Source: Trichoplax sp. H2
Taxonomy: Eukaryota; Placozoa; Uniplacotomia; Trichoplacea
Reading direction: 5' to 3'
DNA length: 64,000 nt
NCBI GenBank assembly: GCA_003344405.1
Contig: NOWV01000049.1
Coordinates: forward strand, 248,001 to 312,000
Below are positions 1 to 12,312 of this stretch, in pieces. Made by a program: the position numbers and the translations under genes. The first letter of the stretch is position 1. Each line of letters begins with the position of its first letter. A model generated the notes under the pieces. That model was not told the DNA's origin. It made no database searches and saw nothing but the letters and a program-made list of their open reading frames with translations.

Positions 1-118
1 TCTCTATCTCAAACCATCTCGGCTTTTATACCCTCGACGATAGATAATACCCTATGCCTTCCTAACACTTGGAAGTCCTACCATTGTGGTTCTTCTCGAT
101 GGTCCTAACATAACTATT

Positions 119-1020
119 TTATGTCATACGGTAGACAACAGTGTGCACTAGGTACTTAGGTAGTACTTCGCTAATCTGAGCACTTTGGAAATGTCGGTTA
201 TGTTCATACAATATACATCTTAAAATCATGCAATTGCAATTAATTTTATACAAATTGATGCAAAAATTGTTATATCGAAATGTTGCTTCTTTAGTAGCTA
301 CTGCTACGTAAGTGATTGTACAGACTGCATGGACTACTGTAGTATGATTAGCATCTAAATCTGTAGACTTAGTGAGTCCAGGATCCCCATACATTCGGAT
401 ATTTCCATTCTTGCGTCCATTTGTACAAAATTGATCGCAATTACATCGTTCAAAAAGTGGCCATTTTTACTATTTAAACGTATCGAAGAAAATAAATCTC
501 ATTGTAATCCATTATACTGCACTGTATATTTGTGGATTTCTAAATACTCCTGGCCAGGCTTACCTACAGTACAGTACAAGCCCATTATATAGTCCACACT
601 GCGGCATTTTAGTCTTACTCTGTATGTGCGGTATGCAAGTACCCTTGATTGGCCATCAACCTGCTTTACACACAGTCTTTGCGTTAAAAAATGTTCAATT
701 TTCAAACGAATCTTCACAAACAGTTCATAAACATGCTAACTTCATAAGGAAATCGCAAACTACTTCAAGAAAGAATATCCTACCATGATACGACGATGCC
801 ATGTATCTACAAGATGGGGCTGTTAGAACTTCACTATGTGCACTTGACATTTTGAAGCGATCAAAATGGCTTCTTTTACATATTCCTTAGTCCTAACGTC
901 AGATACATCAAATACTGCCGATGTAAGAGACGATGGGAATGCTGTACTTTCGTTTCTAACAGTCAATGATAATATAAAGATCGACAACTGGTTTGTACAA
1001 TGGACTCTGCAATGCTCATA
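119..1020 (-). other. Possible exons of an unassigned minus-strand gene
   Basis: Three open stretches lie one after another on the minus strand: about 1020-826, about 735-553 and about 412-119. The middle one follows an AG (begins at about 735 with HVYELFVKIR) and ends at a GTAAGC donor after YCTV. The left one follows an AG near 413 and reads NGNIRMYGDPGLTK. Residue composition looks protein-like (mixed charge, cysteines), but no family is recognised and the phases were not made to close: a candidate first exon starting MSSAHSEVLT ends in phase 1 at a GTAGGA donor, which does not fit the next acceptor. The plus strand is also open at 866-1096. These could be exons of a fast-evolving secreted or membrane protein, or chance ORFs. 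Confidence 0.22.
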
Positions 1021-1099
1021 CACATACAGTCATGGACTACAAAAAATATTCTCAAAGTATCAATTAATTGAAAAGTACTTTTTTAGTAGTCTATAATAC

Positions 1100-3546
1100 A
1101 GTACAGAAACTACAATTTACAAAATTATAAATTAATGGATGAAATAACTCACGCAATTCAGATTTTGCGTGATAATGAAAGGATTTCATAATCCATTTCC
1201 AATGTTCCATTACATCAGCCATCATCTAGCATTGCTTTACTAATTTAAGCATAACAGACTACTTAACGCAGGATGTAATTCCTTCATTCTACTATTACAA
1301 TTCAACTGATATTACTGTACTAATGTAATTAGCTGAAATCTCGATAATGTTGCATTTTATAGAAGCCCCTAAAAGTAGGCTATCACACACCTTTATAGTA
1401 CCGATTTATTATGCTACCGAACATGTAATTACATTACTGTACGATATACGTCAAGAGATAGTGATTTAAACCCTTTGAGCTATAGTAGATGATTTCTGCA
1501 TTCAGGATCAATGAAGGAAGGGAATTCATGGAAAGGCGGAATGATACTGTATATATACTAGCGACATGGCAGTAAAAGACGGACATGCCTAGAAAATCCA
1601 ATAAAAGCTCAATCGTTATATTAATTCAATTCACATACAAGAGAACCAAGCGTCGAACAAGACTACATGCAACCTTACTGTGCTGTAAGAAAACTATTCA
1701 AAGGTCTTAATGTCGATTGCAAAGAATAAATCATTAGTTTCTCAATTACGGGATGATTTGGTAATTATAAATATTTTCTTGTAGAAGATGAATATCTACG
1801 TAACTTAAATACCAATAAAGGAAATCTCCATTTATGCCTACTATCAAAAATTTACAGTCATACGATTTAGTCAGCGAGACCAAGATTTAATGTGCGTGTT
1901 GAATAATGTGAGTACAGAGCTTTACTAGACAACCAAAAAGTATATTAAGCGACCGATTACTAGAAGGAGACTCCAATGTTTATAATAACCTGCTCGCAAA
2001 ATTTGTCGTTCTTATTTCATCTTATACTTTTCCATAATTCTATGTATACGCGTACGATATCCCAGTATCCTAGCAATAAAGTAGTTCACTGAATTTCGAT
2101 ATGCCATGGAACTATTAAATACAGCAGTAGTAATGAGGTACAACATAAGACAAGAACATGGAGAAAAATTTAGTAGTCCCCAGTGTAATATTCTTTCTTT
2201 ATTGAATAGGGCCCAGCTTTAGTCAACTGCAAATTCTTGGGAGACTGTATTCTTCTTTTACTTTATCGATATCTGTTATGCTACCTGATGCTAGTTTTGA
2301 GACAATAGGTTAAAATATTGCTCTTCGACTACATATAGAATAGCGTATATCAAATACAATTCTCCCAGTACACTATATAGTAATACCAAAATCAAATACC
2401 TTCATGCAAGTTGTTCAAAGTAGCACTCACAACATCGATTGCACACTTTTAGATTTAGGTATTAATCTTATACTTTTATTAATATATAAGCATATACACG
2501 GTCGTATATACTAACTTGGTAATCTCGCTCCAAAACGGATAAATACAATCATAATTACATTTGCATACGCTGTTCAACATTATGTTCTTATACAATTACA
2601 AGACGTTACAGACAAAGACACAACATTTGCTACACATTATTTTTATAAGTATATATAGATTTACTTAGATTATTCATACATATGTAAGTGAATGGATTAG
2701 GTTATAAAGTTATTTCTAAAAAATTTATACGATAAATATACCTATTGGTAATGAGAGATTAATAACAGTAAATAATTTACTGATTATTACAATACATTTC
2801 AACAATTTTAAATAGCTACAATTTCTAGGCCATCAATTTTACAAGCTTTAAGAGGATATTATTATAAGAACTTTAAAAAAATCCGTGTAAAAAGAACATT
2901 AAAAAAGATAAAATAAATACTAACAATTCTGCGCAATAACATTCTCGGATATTTCAAATATCCACCCCCAGTATAGTAAGCCAAGCCGGGTAGCTACAAT
3001 GATATCTTACATCTTACTAGGACAAAGAATATAATAGTAATTCTTTCAACGGCTTGTGGCATCAGCAAACAATGAAATCTGGAATTATACTATATAAAAG
3101 TATACAGATATCTATTATGTTAGACACTGCCAAGTTGCGCGCAGAATATCTCATGTTAATCATTCAATTGCATTCTTTTGACTGTGCTAAGTTAGTTGTT
3201 CATTTTCGGCTAATTTTTCTCCTCTTAGGCTTAGCTGGGCCCAGATTAATATTTGTATTGCGATTCTGCTTGCCCTCTGGAGGATCTTTAACATATTACA
3301 AAATTATTCATATTCAAACGATGAAATAACTTATTAACGGAAAGTGATAGCAATGTTTTCAACATTGATACTAAAAAATAAATAAAGTAACGTCTACTTC
3401 TAATATTACGAACAAATAACATCATTAAGCAATGAGTAATTACTTTGCAATTGTATTTTGTTTTGATTGTGTTGTGGAAGTGTTAAAAAGCCTATAAAAA
3501 TTGAAGTCGAGAGTTTTCAATCTTCAATTCTAAGTTAATGTAACTA
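1100..3546. other. Intergenic AT-rich stretch
   Basis: No gene could be supported here. The only longer open frame (3054-3329, plus) has no recognisable domain, and its composition is typical of random AT-rich sequence. The right part is presumably the 3' flank or 3' UTR of the COE gene, which is transcribed leftward and stops at 3547; no clear minus-strand AATAAA was seen just past the stop. Confidence 0.5.
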
Positions 3547-6500
3547 TCATAAAACGGGGGACAACAATGAAAAATCTATTTTTAACTTACTATTATTATC
3601 GGAACGCATTGGATTTTGAAACTGGAAATCGGTGCTTAATGATGGGACATAGCCAACTGAATCGCAGCCCATATTAAACCCTTGAGTGAAATCTTTACTT
3701 TGATTAGGCGTATGCAAGACCGACCCAGCACTACCATAGTAGGAACTTGCAAACACGTTGCTTCCATCAGAATATCCGTTAACTGGGAAACAAAACGCTG
3801 ATGATACCTCGTTAGACCCATCATGATGACCACTAAGGTCGTAATTTGATTGATTTCGTAATCCATCACTTTCTTGCATTTTTGGTGTGTTTGGCACACA
3901 TTGAGAAATAATAGAAGTTGTTGTATTATAACCAAAAGCAGTAGGACTGGCTAGAGGCATACCAATTGGCAATCCCGTCTGTTGTTGTTGAAGAGAACCA
4001 TTTGGAAATGGTAAAGGATATTTTTGCTGAATTGAGTATATTACTTCTGATACTTCTGATGCAAGCTTAGCAATTACATCCTATAACATATAAATAAATT
4101 GATAACATGGCTATTAGAATACAAAAAAACTACAGATTACATAATTAAAGCTCTCAGTTGTAAGTAATAAGCGAATATAATCCTCTCACTAGCACATTTA
4201 TTTACCTTGGCAAGTCGATCTGTTTCCCCCGTATACCCAGGCATCATCTGCGCTAATCGTTGAAATCGTAGTTCTAAGGTTGGCTCCACAGCTATTCAAT
4301 TGATATCAAGTATTTAAATATTTTAGAATCTGGCATTGATAGGGAATTAAACATTATTAAAGGATACTGCAACCGCTACAACCAAATTTCATGCTACCTG
4401 AATACATGAACTTTCCAGGTTTATTTCTGCAATACTGTCTGGACTTAAATGAGAGGGTTACATCAACTGTACCAGGTGACTGCATAGGTGGTGTTTGCAC
4501 CTTTATGGCATGAGGCGAAATTAACTAATATAGAAATTAAATAACAAAAATTTTAGAATTATTAATTGAAAAGTGTAACAGCGCTATGTTCGTAAGCATT
4601 CAGGATATATTGGGCTGATATGTATTAGATTTAATATTGATTGAGCCATTCACACGGCAAGGCTAATCATCAAAGAGCTATTATTATCGCTTAACTAATT
4701 AAAGAAAATCTTTAAAAACCATCTTAAGATCTTAAGTTGCACATGTACGTTAAATTATGTTGGCAGCAAAATTTTAAATTTTGGGGTTTCTTTTTCATAT
4801 GATAATATCGCTATCCACGTTGAACAAGAACCTACCTCACTCCAAACATAAACATTTCCAAACGCTACTTGCAATCCTTCATAAAAGTTATCGCCAATAA
4901 TAACAACACTTGTATATCCTGTAACCCAGCCTTCATCTGGACATAATGCTCTTATTCGCGGTGATTCATCTAATATCAGTATGAAAAAGTTTCAAAATTT
5001 TAGTGCTTTATTTTGACAAATCAGCTAAAAGAAGCTTTTCATTATCGATCATTAATAATTGAATTTACTCAATCCATGACGATAAATTTTAAAATCATAT
5101 TGAATGCTATTAAGTAATGTACAAAAAATATGTCGACTTACTATCATTGCTGCCCTGCTTTTTGGGCTGCCTTCCATATTTTGAGTTGTTATGCACAAAG
5201 ATGTTATCAGAATATGACAATACATCCTCAAGGGACTTGCTTGAAGCACATATCGCCAGCTAATATAATTGAAGACAATATTATAAGCAACTACGGTAAT
5301 TTTATTTTTATTGTAAAGAAATTTACTCATGCAAACGCCTTGGCAAAGTTATCTTGACTATGTAGCTCATTAAAAGAAAGTACGCTGATAATATAGATAG
5401 ATAAATTTAAAATAAAATTATGATCCTTTTAATAAGCTTAATTATTCTACAATTTCATATTACGCACATTATATGCTGCTATAATTTAGTTTGTAATACT
5501 AGTGATACAACAAGAAATTTCAAAGACTGTCATTTCGCAATTTACAATCGAATATGTCGTCAAAGTCAGAAGTTCAGTTAAACTGGTGCTTTTATAGTTG
5601 CAATAATAACTATTAGACTAGTCATTGGCAACTGGTGATATATGTAACGTTTCATTTTAAGCTCAATGTTGACAATTAATTACGGATTTCAGACCTGAAA
5701 TCGTCTGGATTCGCGGGGATTTCCTGCATTTCGGAGGCAATTTTGATTACATTTCAAAAAAACCTTGATGAAGTACCTATAAAGTAATAACACTGCATTA
5801 ATTACATTTGATTAATGTGATGAGAACCTGCAGCATTTACAGGAACAATCATTTTAATAAATGGGTTATCTATCCATCAAAGTTCATAATACACAAATGA
5901 CGTAGCATTAATTAAAATCAAGTCCTCATTTGCGATTATAATAGAACTTTCTCAGTATGACGTCGCCATTACTAATATCTATTGACATAATGTCAGTTAA
6001 CAACTTCTCATTGTTGTTTGCTTAATTATCATTTATACGGCTAGTATGATTAAACTCTATATAGAAAGTATAACTTTAATCTAATATATTCAAGTTTTTT
6101 ACTTTTGTCGTATTCATTAGTTTACTAATTATTCAAACTTTTCGAATGACATTATATCAACAGACAACATGCAATTAGTAGACGCCATATATAGCAAAAA
6201 ACAGACTGTCAAATAAGTGATTGTTTTAGTTTCTATAAAATTTAGATCGTTACGATTGCATTGTTGATAAAAGGACATTAACATAATAGATAGTAATATT
6301 GAAAATAGGTCTAGAAATATGCAGTACTGTACGTATTTATTCTAGATTAGTGCTTACACTATATACCCTTACTTGTCGACGATGACTGGGTCTGAAGGTG
6401 TTTCATTCCTGTTTCCGCAAGACTTTTTCTCTGAGCAGCGACTATAGAGAATAATAAGATAAACAATGGAAATTAATGATTGTAATTAGATAATACCAGC

Positions 6501-9500
6501 AACGGCAGAAACTGGACTAGTATAGTATACATCAAATTAGTTTAGAAAACTAATTAGGAAATCTATTACTTCGTAGGTGTCCTGTATGCGGTAAGTTGAT
6601 TGAAAGCGTGAGCAGCAATACAAATTGCATTAGAAACTGTACAGTACTATTAATATCATCAACAGCTATTCCTTTATTACTAAGTAGTATATGACATATA
6701 CATCGCAACTTTAAACGATTGATACCATTGCAAAACAGCAAATGCTCTTGATAATATAATACGTACCGATAGGGTAAAATTACGGAAGCTGACTAGATAA
6801 CTAATCTAATGCCTGACACCAGCAGGAAAGATGCCAAGTTTATTATGTTAAAATGAATTTTACTCACCTGCACATAATTTCATGTGTCAAAAGTACACGC
6901 CTTAATTCGCTATTTTTCTCCTGACCTTCATATCTGATCAACTGTGAATAGAAGCTTAGAGTTTATAAAGGTATACTGGAATAAAAAAGAAGCCTTTAAT
7001 TGCTTCTCGTTCTAATGGGAGCAATTTTAGCAATTTGCTTAAGTTTTCAAATGCGATAATATCAAACTTGGATAGCTGTAAAAACATTATTATTTTTTAA
7101 TCTGTGATTTATCTATAGCACGTTATAACTGATCGGTATAGAAATTAACGCCTGTTCTGTACAGTACGAAATACTATGCACGATAGCTACAATAGAACGC
7201 AAGGTGTTAGAATTATAATCAACGATGTTAAACGAGGAGAAATAAGTCTAGAGATTCCCCTATTGAATGAGTACAAACTTATTAGGTGACTAATTAAGAC
7301 GTTATGAAAGAGATTCTTCGAATTATTTTTAATCAACATGTTCCAACATCCTGCTATGTTATATTGAATTTTGGAGATCACATGGCTACGACAACTGCTG
7401 TGCAGGTATGCACTGCGTAGAATGGAAGTAATTAGACTGTAGAATGATTAATCTATTGTTATCGAATATTTACCTCTTTACTCACGGAGTCAACTAGGCG
7501 AATGCATAACTCCTTCTCGATTTTTAATCCTAGATAGATAAATTATAAGTTCGTTATATAAACCTATTAGCAATGCAAAGTAATTTAAGTGACAGCTTAA
7601 GTCATGAGGGAATTAGAGATCAATGGTAACTTCGACGTTGTTATTAACTTCACAGATTTAATAAACCATTAAATGAATATAAGTATATTACTATCAACAG
7701 ACTAATCCATTAATCAGTATAAAATTCACTTGCTATCAATAGTTGAAGTTTTTTTATCGTAAGTTAGTCCAGCGTATTATATTAAATTTAATTAATGTTA
7801 AAAAATTTTCTACGGAGTCTTTCCCTCAATATAGTATCTAAAACAGTACAGTATTTCAAAAGAAGACACCTGTTGCTTAATAATTTTTAACGCGCTGCAT
7901 TCTGGTTAATCTTGATCACTGCTAGCATGTACTTACCATTATCAAAACGAAGGTGTAGCTTGTAGGTAGCTCCGTTACTGATCACCACATTATCCTACGT
8001 AATTTTAGAGATAAAAAGCTAGTATTATGCTTTATTACGTACTATAAGTAATAATTTGTTAAATGTTGAAAATTGTTACCAGTTAATAGCTAAATATAAA
8101 AATTTTTTTTCCATGTGAATAATTTGTATCAAGGGTATTTTAAAATTTTAATGACATGTTTAAAACGTAACGTAGGCGAATATTAACCGTAATGTTTAGC
8201 CTTAGATTAATTTTGGCAATGCTATTTTATCAATATACGAATATTTTAGAAAATAGACGAATTTTATACAGGTGTATTTGCTCAATAGTGATTATGCAAA
8301 TGGGAGTAGGGTTCATCCGCATACGTGAACAATTGCTATCGGTCGTATATAGAACTATGTCCATGTTTATTACATTCTTTATTTCATCCAGTCAACTAAT
8401 AAAGTCAAAAACAATTGTAATGCCTTAAAGAGATATTAACTATTTCTATAAACTAGTACTGGTAAATGGACCTGATTCGTCGCCTCTAGCCTAATAATAA
8501 CTGTCCTATTCATTACTAATGCAGTTATTGTCTTTTTTCTTATCTAATACATACATTAATTCTGATAAATACATCATGCAGGTTTGAGTATTATTGTTGC
8601 TAATAAAGAGATAGTATTAGCTGGTTAAATCGATTCCTGCTGATCTTTACACACGGATTGCGCAATGTTAATAAATTTGCTTCGCTAATCAATATCACAA
8701 CAATAATGTCCTGATGGAAAAAATATTATGCAATGTTTTTAATACAATAAATGAAACACTTACTCTGATATCTTGTATGAAATCAACAAATTTAGCCATT
8801 TCCACTTCTACTAGCCGCTGATTGCAATCATGAAATGAAAGAACAAAGTGGAAGAAATTGCTTTTACGCAAATTAGATGGAGGCTGTTTCTCAAAATGAA
8901 TCTTCACCAAACTAAGCATTGTAAAAAATTTTTCATCAAAATAAACATTTGCCCATCCTACCTATTCTTATACCTATATATTTAATATGAATTATCTTAA
9001 AATGAAAGACAGGTAAAAAATTAAAACAATCACGAAGACGAAACTGCTAAGGAAATACTGCTTTGAATGCGGCATGATTACAAACTTAATGATTTAATCA
9101 ACACATAGCTTCATAGAATATATTTTTTTCGATAAATCTAAAAATGCTCAATCTGATCGACTTCAGCGACAGATTGCATATAAATTGAAAAGTAATGATA
9201 ATTGTTAAGCTTTGATAGTACATAAGAGAACACGAAAGATTTAGTAAGTGAATCGCAGATTATGGACCTCAACAGTGTGCGCAATTATCTGACTGCATTA
9301 ACAAAATCCCTAAAGGCTAGGCAGACAACAAACAGATGTAGAGATAGAGTAGGGAACACCTTCATTTAAGATTTAGCTCAATGCTTGTCTTAAGTCTTAA
9401 GGGAAAAAACGGTGTTAAAACGACAGAATTTGATTGCATCAAGTGTATATTGATAACTCTCGGTGGACATTTTCAAAGCAAACTAAGCCATGCTAATAAT

Positions 9501-9804
9501 ACATATTTAATTTCATTCAAACGATAAATCTGCTATCTCTATAAATACAAAAATTGGACGAATAAGGGAAAAAGTGCAAGCTAGAATTTTTTCAACAGCG
9601 CTACGAATTATATGTACTCATACAAGCTTCGCTTCATTGCTAATCAGAAAACATGCTATAAATGTGTGCAAGCAATCTGTAAATGTTGAGCAATTCTCAC
9701 CTCTCCAAAGGCAAATCCATAACAGAGTGATCATTTCGGAGCATAGCCAAATGGGGCGATGTTGCTTCCGATGAAGAAGTTTTTCTGACGCAATTCGTCG
9801 ACAT
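3547..9804 (-). CDS. ebf: COE/EBF (Collier/Olf/EBF) transcription factor, 12 exons, 529 aa
   Basis: Nuclear DNA-binding regulator of the COE family, which in other animals controls cell-type specification. Exons, 5' to 3': 9804-9701, 8911-8764, 7994-7937, 7529-7474, 6941-6868, 6441-6373, 5776-5695, 5259-5142, 4969-4836, 4524-4398, 4291-4206, 4080-3547. All junctions are GT-AG and phases close to 530 codons with the stop. The DNA-binding domain (about 36-235) opens with [20 protein letters not shown] and contains the COE zinc knuckle H142-x3-C146-x2-C149-x5-C155 followed by [10 protein letters not shown]. Then come [17 protein letters not shown], an IPT/TIG domain (about 238-325, [20 protein letters not shown]), a helix-loop-helix (about 327-375, [11 protein letters not shown] and [16 protein letters not shown]) and a Ser/Asn/Gln-rich tail. 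The start, ATG at 9804, opens a 34-codon non-conserved exon whose donor phase joins the next exon exactly. The family assignment is certain; the first exon is less so. Vertebrate EBF is somewhat longer, with a duplicated HLH helix that is absent here. Confidence 0.95.
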
Positions 9805-11008
9805 AGTTAATTATTTTGTCTTGCAGACCCGTGTACCACAGTCAGAAGCGATCTCTGAATGATAAATCGCTACTTTATTTTTGATAATTTTATAGGTTAT
9901 GGAATGCTAACTCTATTGAAATTTAATTTAATTGTGTTCAACCTTGATATTATGTGTCAATGAATAAACTTTGCTGCCGGCTATGCTTGAAATCTCAAGA
10001 GACCTCCACAATTATCTCAATCAGAGGAGGGGAAATGCTAAGAAAACCTGGATTGTTTTCCTATGAAGCTTAGGTCTAGCCATATCCAAAAACATATACT
10101 AGCCGCGATGTTGGTTTCTATTATATCCATCTGGTCATTCTACAGGTTACCTACGGGTATATTGTTATACGACGACTAGTCTGTCAATGACTAGCTTATA
10201 ATGTCTATTACACTCCACATGACAATGCACAGAAATAATGCTGCAGCAGGAAAGCAGACCGAATCGCTGACCACTGAGCTCTATTCAATCAATTGTATTC
10301 CTTCTGTTTTGTCTTTACAATTCAGCTTGTCTATGCATTACAAAAAGATCCCTCATTATTATTGTTATCGTCTATAAGTCCGTCGAGCTAGTAATAAAAC
10401 GTCATTTAGAAATCAATAATGTTTATACTCTGTATATCACATGTTTACTACTTTGTATTAGTACCGTAGTTAATTGTGTAATTTATCGTGCTATGCATAC
10501 ATTGAGTGACTTGTTGCATGAACTCTAATCAACTGCTATGTTTTTCCCAAAAGCCAAGAATTATTTTCCGAAAATTACTACGATTTTAAGCGGGTTTTAG
10601 CTGAAAGAGGTTTAAATTACCTACAGTCGTTACCCATCTGGCGAAATATATATCATCGCATTACCGCTATAATAAATAATTATATTGAAGGAATTTTGTA
10701 TCATCCAACTAAATACATCTAGCCAATCTATCAGTACAGACGAGGTCATAAACTAAATGAACTTGATGTTACATTATTTTTTAGATCGATTTAGCTCAAT
10801 GACTAATCTTAAATATTAAACTGTATTAGTTTATTCTAAACGAGCATTTTAGAAATAAGTTTTATCCACTTTTAATCTCATTTGAGGATAAAGTATTTTA
10901 ATATAGTTGTTAATAATAACCGCACATGTTTAAAGGGTACCACACATTTCTACATTGAAATACATTTGCTATAGTTATGGTAATATAATAATTCAATAGA
11001 AATTACAG

Positions 11009-11028
11009 TTAATTAATTAATTAATTAA
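11009..11028. repeat. TTAA microsatellite
   Basis: Five direct copies of TTAA, self-complementary, in AT-rich intergenic DNA. Confidence 0.8.
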
Positions 11029-12289
11029 TGGACTACTAACGTATTAATACAGGTGGACTTGTATCCGTAATCGTCAAATTGATTTTACGATAGAAACAGG
11101 TGCAGTATTAGATGTAAGCTAAATCTGGAAAAGGTAAGTTCTCGTTTAGTATGATACTACCGGGACGGATCAGGATATGTAAAGCAGGATATAATACACT
11201 ACAATAACATACCATAAATTATTGTAAATTGTTTCGCCTGTTTATCCCCTAAATTGTTATGCAACAATTTTCTTGCTAATTACAATATACTAGCGTTACC
11301 CTATAATTCTAAATATTTAGACTCTAAAACTTATAAATATAATATTATTTTTAGCGTCGCTATTTAATTTGCTAAGTATATTTTAATATTACTGTAATAT
11401 CTGATCGCATCCTAGTGTTCACACTACAATAATTATTAGGCAACTTTAACTTTGCTTTATAATAAAAATAATGCAAGCTTTAATTGAAATACAGCATGCA
11501 AAATTTGTTTGAAAATTACTGGGTTTATCTTTAGGTATCAGTTAGATAATCTATCGAGCACTTTACGCTAATTTCGTAAGAGTAAATTGAATTTTTATTT
11601 CTCGGGGGATGCATTTGAACTCAGTTTGTATTAAATCAGACACTAGTCTAAACATATAGAGCATTGCACGTGTCATCAGAATTACGTTGAGAACAGGATC
11701 GTAATTGCTAACGCATTCACGCGATACGTTTTAATAAATTTGGCTAGATTTACATTTTCTTGCAAGAATCTTGGTTCTCTATAGCAACGACTAATAAGCA
11801 GATCGATTTAACCCAGATCACTTCAGTAATCGTTTGAAGATTGCCTCACATTTAAATGAAAGTATTCCATAGCCAAAGTTACAAATTTAAACACTTCAGG
11901 GAGTTAAATTTATGATTTCTAGTCACCTATTATAGAGATAAAAGCATTCGCTAGATATTGCTCATGCCAGATTAAAACAATATTAAAGAACTTGTTTATC
12001 CAATTATGCTCCACTCCTAAACGAGAAAAATAAATACAGTACATGAGCATTGGGAAATTATCGCAAGGGGAAAATTGGTTTGTTAAGCTAATCTGTTATA
12101 TTTATTCCTTACGGACTCATTCTCGGATTGCATTGATACATCATCGACAATAACCAATTAATCGGTTACTCGTAGTACGCCCTTTAAATTATTGTTACGA
12201 GTCGAAAAAATAATTGAATATTACAATTACACTTGACCTTGCTAGAGAAAGCTTATATATTTATTTTCAATTGTTATTCGAGCTGGTAA

Positions 12290-12312
12290 CCATGACTCGA
12301 TTTAAGTCATGG
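12290..12312. repeat. Short perfect hairpin
   Basis: Arms CCATGACT and AGTCATGG are perfectly complementary over 8 bp around a 7-nt loop. The arm resembles that of the larger hairpin at 15024-15060, which contains TCATGG. Confidence 0.6.

Noticed and set aside
22-37. TATAAAAG on the minus strand, like a strong TATA box
   Set aside because: Any gene it served would lie outside the window, and isolated TATA-like words are common in AT-rich DNA.
866-1096. Plus-strand 76-aa ORF
   Set aside because: Overlaps open minus-strand frames, lacks a domain and has a low-complexity end.
8695-8919. ATG at 8919 as the COE start
   Set aside because: In frame, but a separate exon at 9701-9804 with a good donor and matching phase supplies a longer N-terminus, as in other COE proteins.
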